NCBI GenBank assembly: GCA_002162955.1
Contig: MABD01000018.1
Location: forward strand, 186,001 to 250,000
Direction: 5' to 3'
DNA: 64,000 bases
DNA from: Gammaproteobacteria bacterium 45_16_T64
GTDB taxonomy: Bacteria; Pseudomonadota; Gammaproteobacteria; Pseudomonadales; Ketobacteraceae
Below the pieces are notes generated by a model that saw only the letters and a list, made by a program, of their open reading frames with translations, was not told the DNA's origin and did no database searches. The position numbers and the translations under genes are program-made. This document shows positions 16,641 through 24,067 of the stretch, one piece after another; positions within the stretch are counted from its first letter, which is position 1, and every line of letters starts with the position of its first letter.

Positions 16641-18451
16641 TAGCATCCCTCTCCCTTAACCAAACTCTCAAGCGACCGATTAAATATCGCCATAGTATCG
16701 CTGAACGTCATACCGTCTTTATCTACGCGATGATTAATTCCATCCATAAATGATCGCACTAATCTTGCCAGGTCCAACTGCCGATTCTGATCTACTCCCG
16801 GCAATAGGTTAATGATGGGATTACTAACATTGATATACACTCGACGCTGCTTTGTCTTCGTAATGGTCTTCGCATGTAATCTTGCAAGGCTAAGTGCCGC
16901 AGACCCAATACGCTTATCCGCCGCATCGCTTTCAATGTCATTTTTGAGTTTTACGTCTTGGTCATCGATGACTAACAGGGGGATAAACGTCGGATCGTAT
17001 TGAGAAAATATGATTTCTTCGTCCTCCATCGCAAACACACGCTCAATCACAGCTTTCAGTGCTGTGTCTGGATTCGCAGCATTAAAGATCGCACGCTCAT
17101 TATCACTATCGCCAAGAAAGCGTAACGTGATGCTCTCAAAAAATTGGTATTTACGACAAAAATCAGAAACCGCGTAGAGATACCCCAACACCAATGGTTT
17201 CATCAGCGCCCTGAATAGAGTCTCTTCATACCCAGATTCCACATCCTTTTTAACAAATACTTGCCCACCGCCCTGCGTTATCAGCTGAGGCATTGTCATG
17301 TCACCCATCGAGGTGGGTAACTGAAGACTCTTGCGAGTCACCTCAAATAAGCGATCATCGCAAATCGCAGCGCCAAGTAGAGCCTGGTTATGTCGGCGAA
17401 GTATGCGTCGCCAGTTTTCAGGCTCCTTGAGCACAACATCTCGTAGTTGCAATACCACCTGCTCGTTGATGTATTCCTGCACACCTAAGTAATACTCATC
17501 CTTTTGCAGACTCTCTCTACTAGCGGTAGGCTTAAACCGTGAAGACTCAAAAACACCACCCATGAACCCTGCCCAATCAGGCAGCAAATCAGGAGCCTCA
17601 TTGGTAATATACATACCACGGGCAAAGAGGGTTACGTTACGGTTATCGCTTGAATGATAACTTCCACCATCCTGAATCCATACCACACCTTGCAGCCCAT
17701 AGGGGTTATCTGTGGGGATACAAAAACTCCACAGTGGATCAAAGTCATTTTCATAATGACGTGCAAATTCAATACTCTTCTTCTTTACTTGCAAAGGCGA
17801 TGTAGACTCAGGCAATGTCCAAGGCGCCTGTAACTCATTTATTTTTTGCTCCCTGCCATTAAGATAGATAGGCACTGGCAACAAGCTGCAATAGCGGCTT
17901 AGCAATGAATACAATACGTCATCATCAGACAGTTCGAAAAATTCTGCCTTTAGATGCAAGGTTACTGTACTACCTACCGGACGATTAGCATGCTCACTAA
18001 CAGAGAATGTCTTTCCTTGCATACTACTGAATAAGAACGTCTGACTGGGATCTTTGTAGGACGTTGTCACTACCTCAACTTTTTCAGCCACAACATATGC
18101 GCTAATAAAACCCAAACCAAAATAACCAATCATATTATCTGATTGGGTTTCATTGCGTAAGACTCGGGTATAGCCAGAGCCCACCGTCGCAAGATATTTC
18201 ATTATCTCGTCTTGAGTGAGGCCAGACCCGTTGTCTGAAATGATTAGACAATTGTTCTCTTCTGATGTCGTGATATCGATCCGACATGCTTTGGCGTCTT
18301 CCGTCTCAATCCAGTACCGCTCACACGCATCGTGCGCATTCTGTACTAGTTCTCGGAGCACCACTGAAGGGGTTGAATACAGGTTCTTCCCTAGAACGTC
18401 TAATATGCCATCTAAATTAACTTGCGTTGCATGAATACTGCTATTTACCAC
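16640..18451 (-). CDS. Hsp90-family ATPase (HtpG paralogue)
   Basis: A 603-residue Hsp90-like protein. The GHKL ATPase motifs are visible: LRELVQNAHDACER (the Asn that binds Mg), ISDNGSGLTQDEI, a lid region GSGYTRVL and GYFGLGFISAYVVAEKVEV. The middle domain keeps the catalytic loop with Arg in SRFKPTASRESLQKD, matching SREILQ of HtpG. The C-terminal region ends LVKGEGC, with no EEVD-type tail. Several positions differ from housekeeping HtpG (HDACER rather than SDAAD, and a YSTPSVVL entry), so this is probably a specialised paralogue and I do not give it the htpG symbol. It is translationally coupled to the downstream TPR gene. About 230 bases upstream separate it from the divergent SEL1 gene. 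It acts in the cytoplasm. Confidence 0.88.
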   Translation of the reverse strand: MVNSSIHATQVNLDGILDVLGKNLYSTPSVVLRELVQNAHDACERYWIETEDAKACRIDITTSEENNCLIISDNGSGLTQDEIMKYLATVGSGYTRVLRNETQSDNMIGYFGLGFISAYVVAEKVEVVTTSYKDPSQTFLFSSMQGKTFSVSEHANRPVGSTVTLHLKAEFFELSDDDVLYSLLSRYCSLLPVPIYLNGREQKINELQAPWTLPESTSPLQVKKKSIEFARHYENDFDPLWSFCIPTDNPYGLQGVVWIQDGGSYHSSDNRNVTLFARGMYITNEAPDLLPDWAGFMGGVFESSRFKPTASRESLQKDEYYLGVQEYINEQVVLQLRDVVLKEPENWRRILRRHNQALLGAAICDDRLFEVTRKSLQLPTSMGDMTMPQLITQGGGQVFVKKDVESGYEETLFRALMKPLVLGYLYAVSDFCRKYQFFESITLRFLGDSDNERAIFNAANPDTALKAVIERVFAMEDEEIIFSQYDPTFIPLLVIDDQDVKLKNDIESDAADKRIGSAALSLARLHAKTITKTKQRRVYINVSNPIINLLPGVDQNRQLDLARLVRSFMDGINHRVDKDGMTFSDTMAIFNRSLESLVKGEGC

Positions 18452-18683
18452 GTAGACTACATCCTTTTATTGTGTTTCCCAATTAGGTAGGACAGATTGC
18501 GGGCGTTAACTACCTCTCTCATTTGAGGAACTTGATAATATCTGATCGAACAGGATTTGTGCAAGCCGCCAAACCACTGTTAGCATCAAAGATTTTCCGT
18601 CTATTTTGACGATGCTGATGACTAATCGCCGAACCCCATGAGGTAAATGGAAAAGGTTCATCAAGTGAACTATGGTCTATGGT

Positions 18684-19991
18684 ATGAAAAAGACTCTTAG
18701 CATAACCTTATTACTATCCGTTCTCTGCAGTCACGTGAGTTTCGCAGATACCTACCGCAGCGCATTAGGGTTTGAATTATCCCTTCCTGATCAATGGCTT
18801 GTACTATCTCGCGAAACCATATCAAATGCCTATGACGGTAAAACACTAGACGAACTTGGACTATCCAAAGCCTTTTCTAATGCGGATGATGCCGCCAAAG
18901 CTCGGAACAAAATAGAGAAGGGAAAAGTTGAATACTATTTCGACACGGACAAGCACTCCTCAGGCTTTGTGCGCAGCATCAATCTTCAGATCATTCAGCG
19001 AATTGCCGGCGCAGCCGACACAACATCAGGTACATCTTGCCCCAATATTGAAGAACAACTGCGTAACTTTCACAAAGATAACCTCAATGTCAGTCATTGC
19101 GAGTTCAATACTACGGACGATATCCATCAGCTCACCTATATCTATACGAAAACCAACGATTCTCTGACCCACTATCACCATGAGTATCAAATAACACCCA
19201 ACATTGTGCTGTTGATGGTAGCCATAACCGATACGGAGGGCGTGACGGAATTCGGTGTAACACAAAAGCTAATCATCAGTGCCATAAGAGAATTTTTTTC
19301 AGAATACCCCATGCTTTCAAAAGTATCTAACGAACTGTATGCACAACAAAAATATACGCAGGCCTATGATGCGGCAATGAAACTCGCCACCATTGGTGAT
19401 CAAGATGGCGAATACCTATTAGCCTTAATGCATGAACATAACTACATTGCTAACAGCAATCATAAAACCGCACATGAGTACTATCTCAGTGCTGCCAGTA
19501 AAGGTAACATGCTCGCCGTAAACAACCTTGGTAACCTCTATTTTTTTGGAAAAGGCGTAAGCAAGGATATTGCTAAGTCCGCTACGTTATATAAGCAAGC
19601 AGCAACAACCGGACTTGCCGTCGCGCAAACCAATTACGCAGGCTTATTATTCAAAGGCCAAGGGGTGGATGCCAACCCGAATAAAGCCGTTGCCTGGTAT
19701 CTTAAGGCTGCCCGCCAAGGTGACACACAAGCCGGAAATTTTCTAAATACCCTGTACCTTAAGGAAGCCAGCTCAGGCAATATAGAAGCGTGGAGAATGC
19801 TCGCAGCTTTATATCTTGAGGGCGCTGGCGTTAATAAGGATATACGGACAGGTCTCCAGTACTTACAACGAGCTGCGAACTCTGGCAGCACCAGCGCCCG
19901 CGAGTTACTAGTCATTATTTATACACAAGGACGCTTTGGCGTGGAGAGGAATGAAAATTTAGCCCAAAAGTGGAGGCAAGTAATCAACTAA
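18684..19991 (+). CDS. Secreted SEL1-repeat protein
   Basis: About 435 residues. A Sec signal peptide (MKKTLSITLLLSVLCSHVSFA, cleaved before DTY) follows the ATG at 18684; the frame is open 12 bases further upstream. Residues about 20-205 form an unrecognised N-terminal domain containing SALGFELSLPDQW and GTSCPNIEEQLRNF. The C-terminal half has four or five SEL1-type TPR repeats, for example AVNNLGNLYFFGKGVSKDI, AQTNYAGLLFKGQGVDANP and AWRMLAALYLEGAGVNKDI. These repeats usually bind other proteins; in the periplasm they often serve signalling or envelope homeostasis. It is divergent from the Hsp90 operon; no shared role can be read from the sequence. Confidence 0.82.
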   Translation: MKKTLSITLLLSVLCSHVSFADTYRSALGFELSLPDQWLVLSRETISNAYDGKTLDELGLSKAFSNADDAAKARNKIEKGKVEYYFDTDKHSSGFVRSINLQIIQRIAGAADTTSGTSCPNIEEQLRNFHKDNLNVSHCEFNTTDDIHQLTYIYTKTNDSLTHYHHEYQITPNIVLLMVAITDTEGVTEFGVTQKLIISAIREFFSEYPMLSKVSNELYAQQKYTQAYDAAMKLATIGDQDGEYLLALMHEHNYIANSNHKTAHEYYLSAASKGNMLAVNNLGNLYFFGKGVSKDIAKSATLYKQAATTGLAVAQTNYAGLLFKGQGVDANPNKAVAWYLKAARQGDTQAGNFLNTLYLKEASSGNIEAWRMLAALYLEGAGVNKDIRTGLQYLQRAANSGSTSARELLVIIYTQGRFGVERNENLAQKWRQVIN

Positions 19992-20189
19992 TCTCATGTA
20001 AAAACTGTCGATAAAAATTACGCCTATTCACACAAAAATCAACATAGATGTCGATGAATTTTACAGTTTCCATTTCGCTCCCAACGCCCATTTTCGTAAG
20101 CATTTGAAAAATAGCATTTGTATTTATCTGGCATGAGTTGTGCTCCTTAAACGGTGAACCAACCGGAGAACTTTTTGGAGAATGTTCTA

Positions 20190-21182
20190 ATGAAAAGGCT
20201 ACTCGTTTTATGCTTGTCCTGTTTCTTATCACTCGCAATATCGTTTTCTGCTCACGCGGTACCGGTTAAAACCGATTTCGTTTTTATCATTGACGCTACT
20301 GGATCTATGGCTGGAGAAATAGCGGGTGTTAAAAATGGGTTTTCCAGTTTTGTAAGCAGTCTAGATGCGGCCGCAGTCGACGCGAGATTCTCCATCATTT
20401 TGTTTGGTGGTGCACCCGAGCTTGTACTGGATTTTACTGGTAGCGGGGTTGATGCCCAAGCAGCATTCGCCAAGATCACTATCGGTGCTAATGCTGGCTT
20501 TCAAAACAATCACAATCTCAACCCCGAAGCAGGTCTCGAGGCCATTCGTATTGCTCTCGGCGAAGCCACAAACAACACCTTAGTACGCAACAATGTGGGT
20601 GGGGTTGGCGGCCTAGATTTTCGGGACGATGCTCGAAAGAACCTTATTCTGGTGACTGACGAAGATTCTGATACGCCGTTTTATAGCGACAATCGCTTTG
20701 GCGTAGGATGTAACAGCTGTAACCCTCCTAGCAGCGGCGAAGCGCATTCTGATTGGTCTGGGTGGCAAGATGAAATTGACGCAACCGCCCAAGCGGTCAT
20801 TGATAACGACGCGTATTTGAATATGCTTATAAACATAGGCGATTCACCCACAAAGTTTCAGTACGGTGATTACACTCACGATGAATCCGACCCTGACCTC
20901 TTGAACTGGGATGACGCTGCTACCTTAGCTAATTTGCAAGGTGATTCAGCCACCGACGATAGCCTGCAAACCCAAGTACTAGAAGCCGGATTAGTCGCCC
21001 GTACATTTAATGTTAGTGGAGCAAACAACGCTGATTTTGTTGACAATTTTTTCGCGGCCAAACTTGAAGAGGTCCTGGATGACCCCGGTGTAGATCCTAT
21101 ACCTGAACCCGCCTCAATCACCCTGTTCGGGTTAGGATTACTTGGACTAAGGTTAGCTCGACGTCGAGTGACGCGGGCTTAG
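20190..21182 (+). CDS. VWA-domain surface protein with PEP-CTERM tail
   Basis: About 330 residues from the ATG at 20190, which has GGAG 9 bases upstream; the frame is open to 20154. A signal peptide ends after FSAHA. The von Willebrand A domain begins at KTDFVFIIDATGSMAG, where Asp, Ser/Thr and Ser form a MIDAS-like metal site, and continues through RFSIILFGG and NLILVTDEDSDT. The C-terminus is a PEP-CTERM sorting signal: IPEPASITLFGLGLLGL followed by LARRR. Such tails are processed by an exosortase and the protein is then delivered to the cell surface or extracellular matrix. No exosortase gene is in the window, so it must be elsewhere. The insert GVGCNSCNPPSSGEAHSDW has two Cys that could pair. 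Isolated gene, with a strong terminator after it. Confidence 0.88.
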   Translation: MKRLLVLCLSCFLSLAISFSAHAVPVKTDFVFIIDATGSMAGEIAGVKNGFSSFVSSLDAAAVDARFSIILFGGAPELVLDFTGSGVDAQAAFAKITIGANAGFQNNHNLNPEAGLEAIRIALGEATNNTLVRNNVGGVGGLDFRDDARKNLILVTDEDSDTPFYSDNRFGVGCNSCNPPSSGEAHSDWSGWQDEIDATAQAVIDNDAYLNMLINIGDSPTKFQYGDYTHDESDPDLLNWDDAATLANLQGDSATDDSLQTQVLEAGLVARTFNVSGANNADFVDNFFAAKLEEVLDDPGVDPIPEPASITLFGLGLLGLRLARRRVTRA

Positions 21183-21234
21183 GATAGCCAAAAAACCATA
21201 CGCTCAGCTCCAACTCCTGGAGCGGCACATCATC

Positions 21235-21275
21235 AACAAGAAAACCGTCTCTGCAACAGAGACGGTTTTCTTGTT
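21235..21275. terminator. Strong hairpin terminator, 19-bp perfect stem
   Basis: Arms 21235-21253 and 21257-21275 pair perfectly around a 3-base loop (CAA). The core is AACCGTCTCTG/CAGAGACGGTT flanked by A- and T-rich ends, so it can stop transcription of the VWA gene from the left. The 200 bases after it carry only short tandem copies of ACTCTGTCCCT near 21359-21382 and the promoter region of the next gene. Confidence 0.9.
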
Positions 21276-21471
21276 TCCAAAGAATAATCTCCGGTAAAAT
21301 AATCAATCACTGAATCCTGCATGTTCCAAGGTCTCCCTACTCTTCTCTACTATATCTCCACTCTGTCCCTACTCTGTCCCTATTCGTGATCTCGAATGGT
21401 TAATTTCGACAGTGTATGAATTTAGAAACATTCGTATGATAAGGTCCACCAGATAACCAAGGAATGAGATT

Positions 21472-22293
21472 ATGACCCACAAGATCGGTTTTCTTATCGA
21501 TATGGATGGTGTTGTTTATAAGGGCGCCAACCCAATCGATGGTTCTGTCGGTATTTTGAACCGCCTAATAGAAAATGAAGTGCCCGTTCTATTTTTGACA
21601 AACAATAGTCAAAAAACCCCCAGAGACATGGCGTACAAGTTAAACAAAATGGGCGTTAATGCGCAGCAAGATCATATTTTTACCTGTGCAATGTCCACTG
21701 CAAGCTTTCTCGCCAAGCAAAAGCCTAACGGCACTGCGTACGTCATCGGTGAAGGTGGCCTCCACCTAGCCTTACACAACAACGGCTATTCAATCGTCGA
21801 TGATGATCCCGACTACGTTGTTATCGGCGAAGGTCGATCTGTGAATTTTGAAAACCTAGAAAAAGCAACCAAGATGGTCGCCAAAGGTGCAAAACTTATT
21901 GCAACCAACCTAGACACTAGTTGCCCGGTAGAGGATGGCATTCGCCCTGGATGCGGCGCTATCACAGCACTCGTCGAAAAAGCTACCGGTAGAAAAGCTT
22001 TCTATGTGGGTAAACCAAGCGGCATCATGATGCGTCTCGCACGAAAAGAACTTAACTTGAGAACGGAACAAGTTGTCATGATTGGCGACACCATGTACAC
22101 GGACATCCTAGGTGGCGTAGAGATGGGATATAAGACCGTACTGGTAATGTCTGGTGGGACATCGATGCAGGAACTGGAGAGCTACTCCTATCAGCCAGAC
22201 CATGTTATCGAGAGCATTGCTGACTTGCCTAGTTTATTTCCTGGGGCGTTTGAGGAGAGCGTTGAATCTGGATTACGAGAAATGAGCGTTTGA
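21472..22293 (+). CDS. HAD-IIA phosphatase, NagD-like
   Basis: Haloacid-dehalogenase-superfamily phosphatase, subclass IIA, 273 residues. Motif I is FLIDMDGVVYKG with the nucleophile and acid/base Asp, motif II is LTNNSQKTP, the Lys motif is in YVGKPSGIMM, and motif III is MIGDTMYTDILGG. NagD-type enzymes hydrolyse small phosphates such as UMP/GMP or 2-phosphoglycolate-like metabolites; the substrate cannot be read here. AAGGA precedes the ATG at good spacing. It is a single-gene unit between the VWA gene's terminator and a convergent lipoprotein gene. Confidence 0.9.
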   Translation: MTHKIGFLIDMDGVVYKGANPIDGSVGILNRLIENEVPVLFLTNNSQKTPRDMAYKLNKMGVNAQQDHIFTCAMSTASFLAKQKPNGTAYVIGEGGLHLALHNNGYSIVDDDPDYVVIGEGRSVNFENLEKATKMVAKGAKLIATNLDTSCPVEDGIRPGCGAITALVEKATGRKAFYVGKPSGIMMRLARKELNLRTEQVVMIGDTMYTDILGGVEMGYKTVLVMSGGTSMQELESYSYQPDHVIESIADLPSLFPGAFEESVESGLREMSV

Positions 22294-22326
22294 TATTGGT
22301 TTAACTATTTCTGAAAAATTAATACC

Positions 22327-22359
22327 GCCTTGGTCCAGATTCAATCCCGAGACCAAGGC
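22327..22359. terminator. Inverted repeat between convergent genes
   Basis: Arms GCCTTGGTC (22327-22335) and GACCAAGGC (22351-22359) with a 15-base loop lie between the 3' ends of two convergent genes. There is no good T-run, so it may be a weak terminator or an mRNA 3'-end structure. Confidence 0.5.
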
Positions 22360-22400
22360 CATATAAACTGTTCGTAATAATTATCCTAAAGAATTATTTA

Positions 22401-22913
22401 TTACTGTTTACCGATAATTGTGTTTGACGTCAATTCTGCGAATTTTTCGCTTAACCAACCCAATCTTGCATCATTCTGGCCGCCCGCAAATCCGCCGAGA
22501 GCATAGTTAGCTGACACATTAAAATCAGCGAGTTCTTTGTCATTCTTTTTCAAAATAACGGAACCATCAATACTGTCACTACCGGACATAAAGCCAAACA
22601 TGATGGCAAGGAATGCGTTGCGAATACGGATATTCTGTATTTCTACCTCTACAACTTCAGTGGAATTCTTATCAAAGAGACTATTAGACTGAAGCGCTCT
22701 TTTAATAGCGTTTTCGAGATTCATCTGATCGAGCCGAGTCATCTTGCTTGCATCTTGAGAAATTTCACTGGCGTAGGTTAAGTTAACCGCACCGTATTTT
22801 TCGCCTTTATACTGATAGCCTGAAGATTTCTTACTAAGAGCAACATGGCTCGAACAGCCCGATATAATTGCGAAAATGAATAGGAATACAATGGATTTAG
22901 TGATGTTGTTCAT
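22401..22913 (-). CDS. Lipoprotein resembling DUF4410 proteins
   Basis: A 170-residue lipoprotein. The signal peptide MNNITKSIVFLFIFAIISGC ends in a lipobox with Cys20, followed by SSH, which predicts outer-membrane sorting. The body reads like DUF4410-type proteins: LENAIKRALQSNSLF, then EVEIQNIRIRNAFLAI, GSDSIDGSVILKKNDKELAD and the closing YALGGFAGGQNDARLGWLSE. The function of that family is unknown. Single gene, convergent with the NagD-like phosphatase gene. Confidence 0.78.
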   Translation of the reverse strand: MNNITKSIVFLFIFAIISGCSSHVALSKKSSGYQYKGEKYGAVNLTYASEISQDASKMTRLDQMNLENAIKRALQSNSLFDKNSTEVVEVEIQNIRIRNAFLAIMFGFMSGSDSIDGSVILKKNDKELADFNVSANYALGGFAGGQNDARLGWLSEKFAELTSNTIIGKQ

Positions 22914-23097
22914 ATAACGACTCCGTAGTTATTATTGGTTTTCCCTTAGGATTACTTGGTACATTTGTACCGCGCGGAGGTTAGCATGATGTGGGAAGGT
23001 TAACAATAAATCAGCAGTGCAGGCCAAAAAAGATCACCAGCTTGACAAATATACATTTCATTGCAGATTCCATCTGCTAACAATCAAGTCATTACCA

Positions 23098-23301
23098 TCA
23101 ATCAGAACATCCGTTGGCACTCTGACTATTCTCAATCCGACGCTGGCATGTTTGGTTTCTGAATCCAGCGTCTAACCACAAAGCATAAACATAGTGAAAA
23201 AAGTCATAAGTCATGTCGTCGTCTTCTACAATATCGCTGACTACATCGGGCCTACCCAGATCTAGCTCGGCGCGCCATGACGGGTACTCTATATTCAGCA
23301 T
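23098..23301 (-). CDS. Possible small acidic protein (67 aa)
   Basis: A 67-residue frame with AAGGTG 8 bases before its ATG. It is acidic in the first half (DLGRPDVVSDIVEDDDMTYD), then has an aromatic stretch (FFHYVYALWLDAGF) and a basic, Asn-rich tail. The composition looks coding, but no family is recognised. Position and size fit an orphan immunity protein or the remains of one, since the Rhs toxin locus lies just beyond. The flanks 22914-23097 and 23302-23560 hold nothing I can identify. Confidence 0.4.
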   Translation of the reverse strand: MLNIEYPSWRAELDLGRPDVVSDIVEDDDMTYDFFHYVYALWLDAGFRNQTCQRRIENSQSANGCSD

Positions 23302-23560
23302 CTCATTTTCACCTTACGCTTGGAAATGGGTCATACCCTCTACTGTGACTAATAACAGTTGCGTTAAAAAGTCGTTCAAGTCAAAATTCTGATTTTCACT
23401 TCTCAAGAACAAACGACTCTATGCGGTATACAAGGAGAAGCTCCTACCATTTCGCAACGCAAAACAACCAAGCATTTTGTCACTTATCGACTCGTCCCAA
23501 ATAGCTGCTCTAGCGTATTCATTTCAATATCAAACAAAACTGCATTGTGAAAATTCAGAT

Positions 23561-24067
23561 CTATTCCGAACCACCTACGTTTATCACTACATCAAACAGG
23601 CACTCCAATTCTCTTTGCTTCCTGAAGTTAACAGTGCTTGATCTTACTTTATATATCAAAGAGGTTAACCTGCCTCCTGCATCCGGAACAATAGCCCTTT
23701 CACCTTCTGAATACTCAATCCCCCTCCAGGGATAACATTCGTTTTCTGGTAACTCAAAAGAAATCACTCCCCATCCAGGAATGTCATCGGAATATGTCTT
23801 TACCATAAGAGCTGTAAAAAAATGCGGCACTTTCTGATCAGCAGGCTCATAAATAGAGAATCCTGAATCACCACCTAAAATAATATCTACAAATTCCTTT
23901 TTTTGTAGCCTAATTCCAAAAGCAGATTCAATATCAGAAATCCCTAATTCTTCTTTTAGCACTAGCTGATCAATTATCTTATACAAGTACTCATTATTCA
24001 TTCTATTATCACCACCGAATATATTTAGTGAACAAGCTACAATAAGGGTAGCAGCCCGATAAATCAT
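23561..24067 (-). CDS. Probable immunity protein of the VgrG-Rhs toxin
   Basis: Up to 168 residues, overlapping the end of the Rhs gene by 4 bases (ATGA). A gene placed this way directly after an Rhs toxin is the usual position of its immunity protein. From the first ATG the N-terminus reads like a short lipoprotein signal (RAATLIVAC), which would put it in the envelope. A second ATG at 24001 with GGTG upstream would give a cytoplasmic protein of 146 residues starting MNNEYLYKIIDQL. I cannot decide between them from sequence. The body contains LQKKEFVDIILGGDSGFSIY, PGWGVISFELPENECYPWRG and acidic patches; no family is recognised. The compartment matters, because it should match where the metallopeptidase toxin acts. 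Confidence 0.7.
   Translation of the reverse strand: MIYRAATLIVACSLNIFGGDNRMNNEYLYKIIDQLVLKEELGISDIESAFGIRLQKKEFVDIILGGDSGFSIYEPADQKVPHFFTALMVKTYSDDIPGWGVISFELPENECYPWRGIEYSEGERAIVPDAGGRLTSLIYKVRSSTVNFRKQRELECLFDVVINVGGSE

Noticed and set aside
16640..18451. Housekeeping htpG
   Set aside because: ATPase motifs fit Hsp90, but several signature positions and the operon partner differ from HtpG, so a paralogue is more likely.
21359..21382. Tandem ACTCTGTCCCT copies as a CRISPR-like or VNTR array
   Set aside because: Only about two short copies are present, without spacers.
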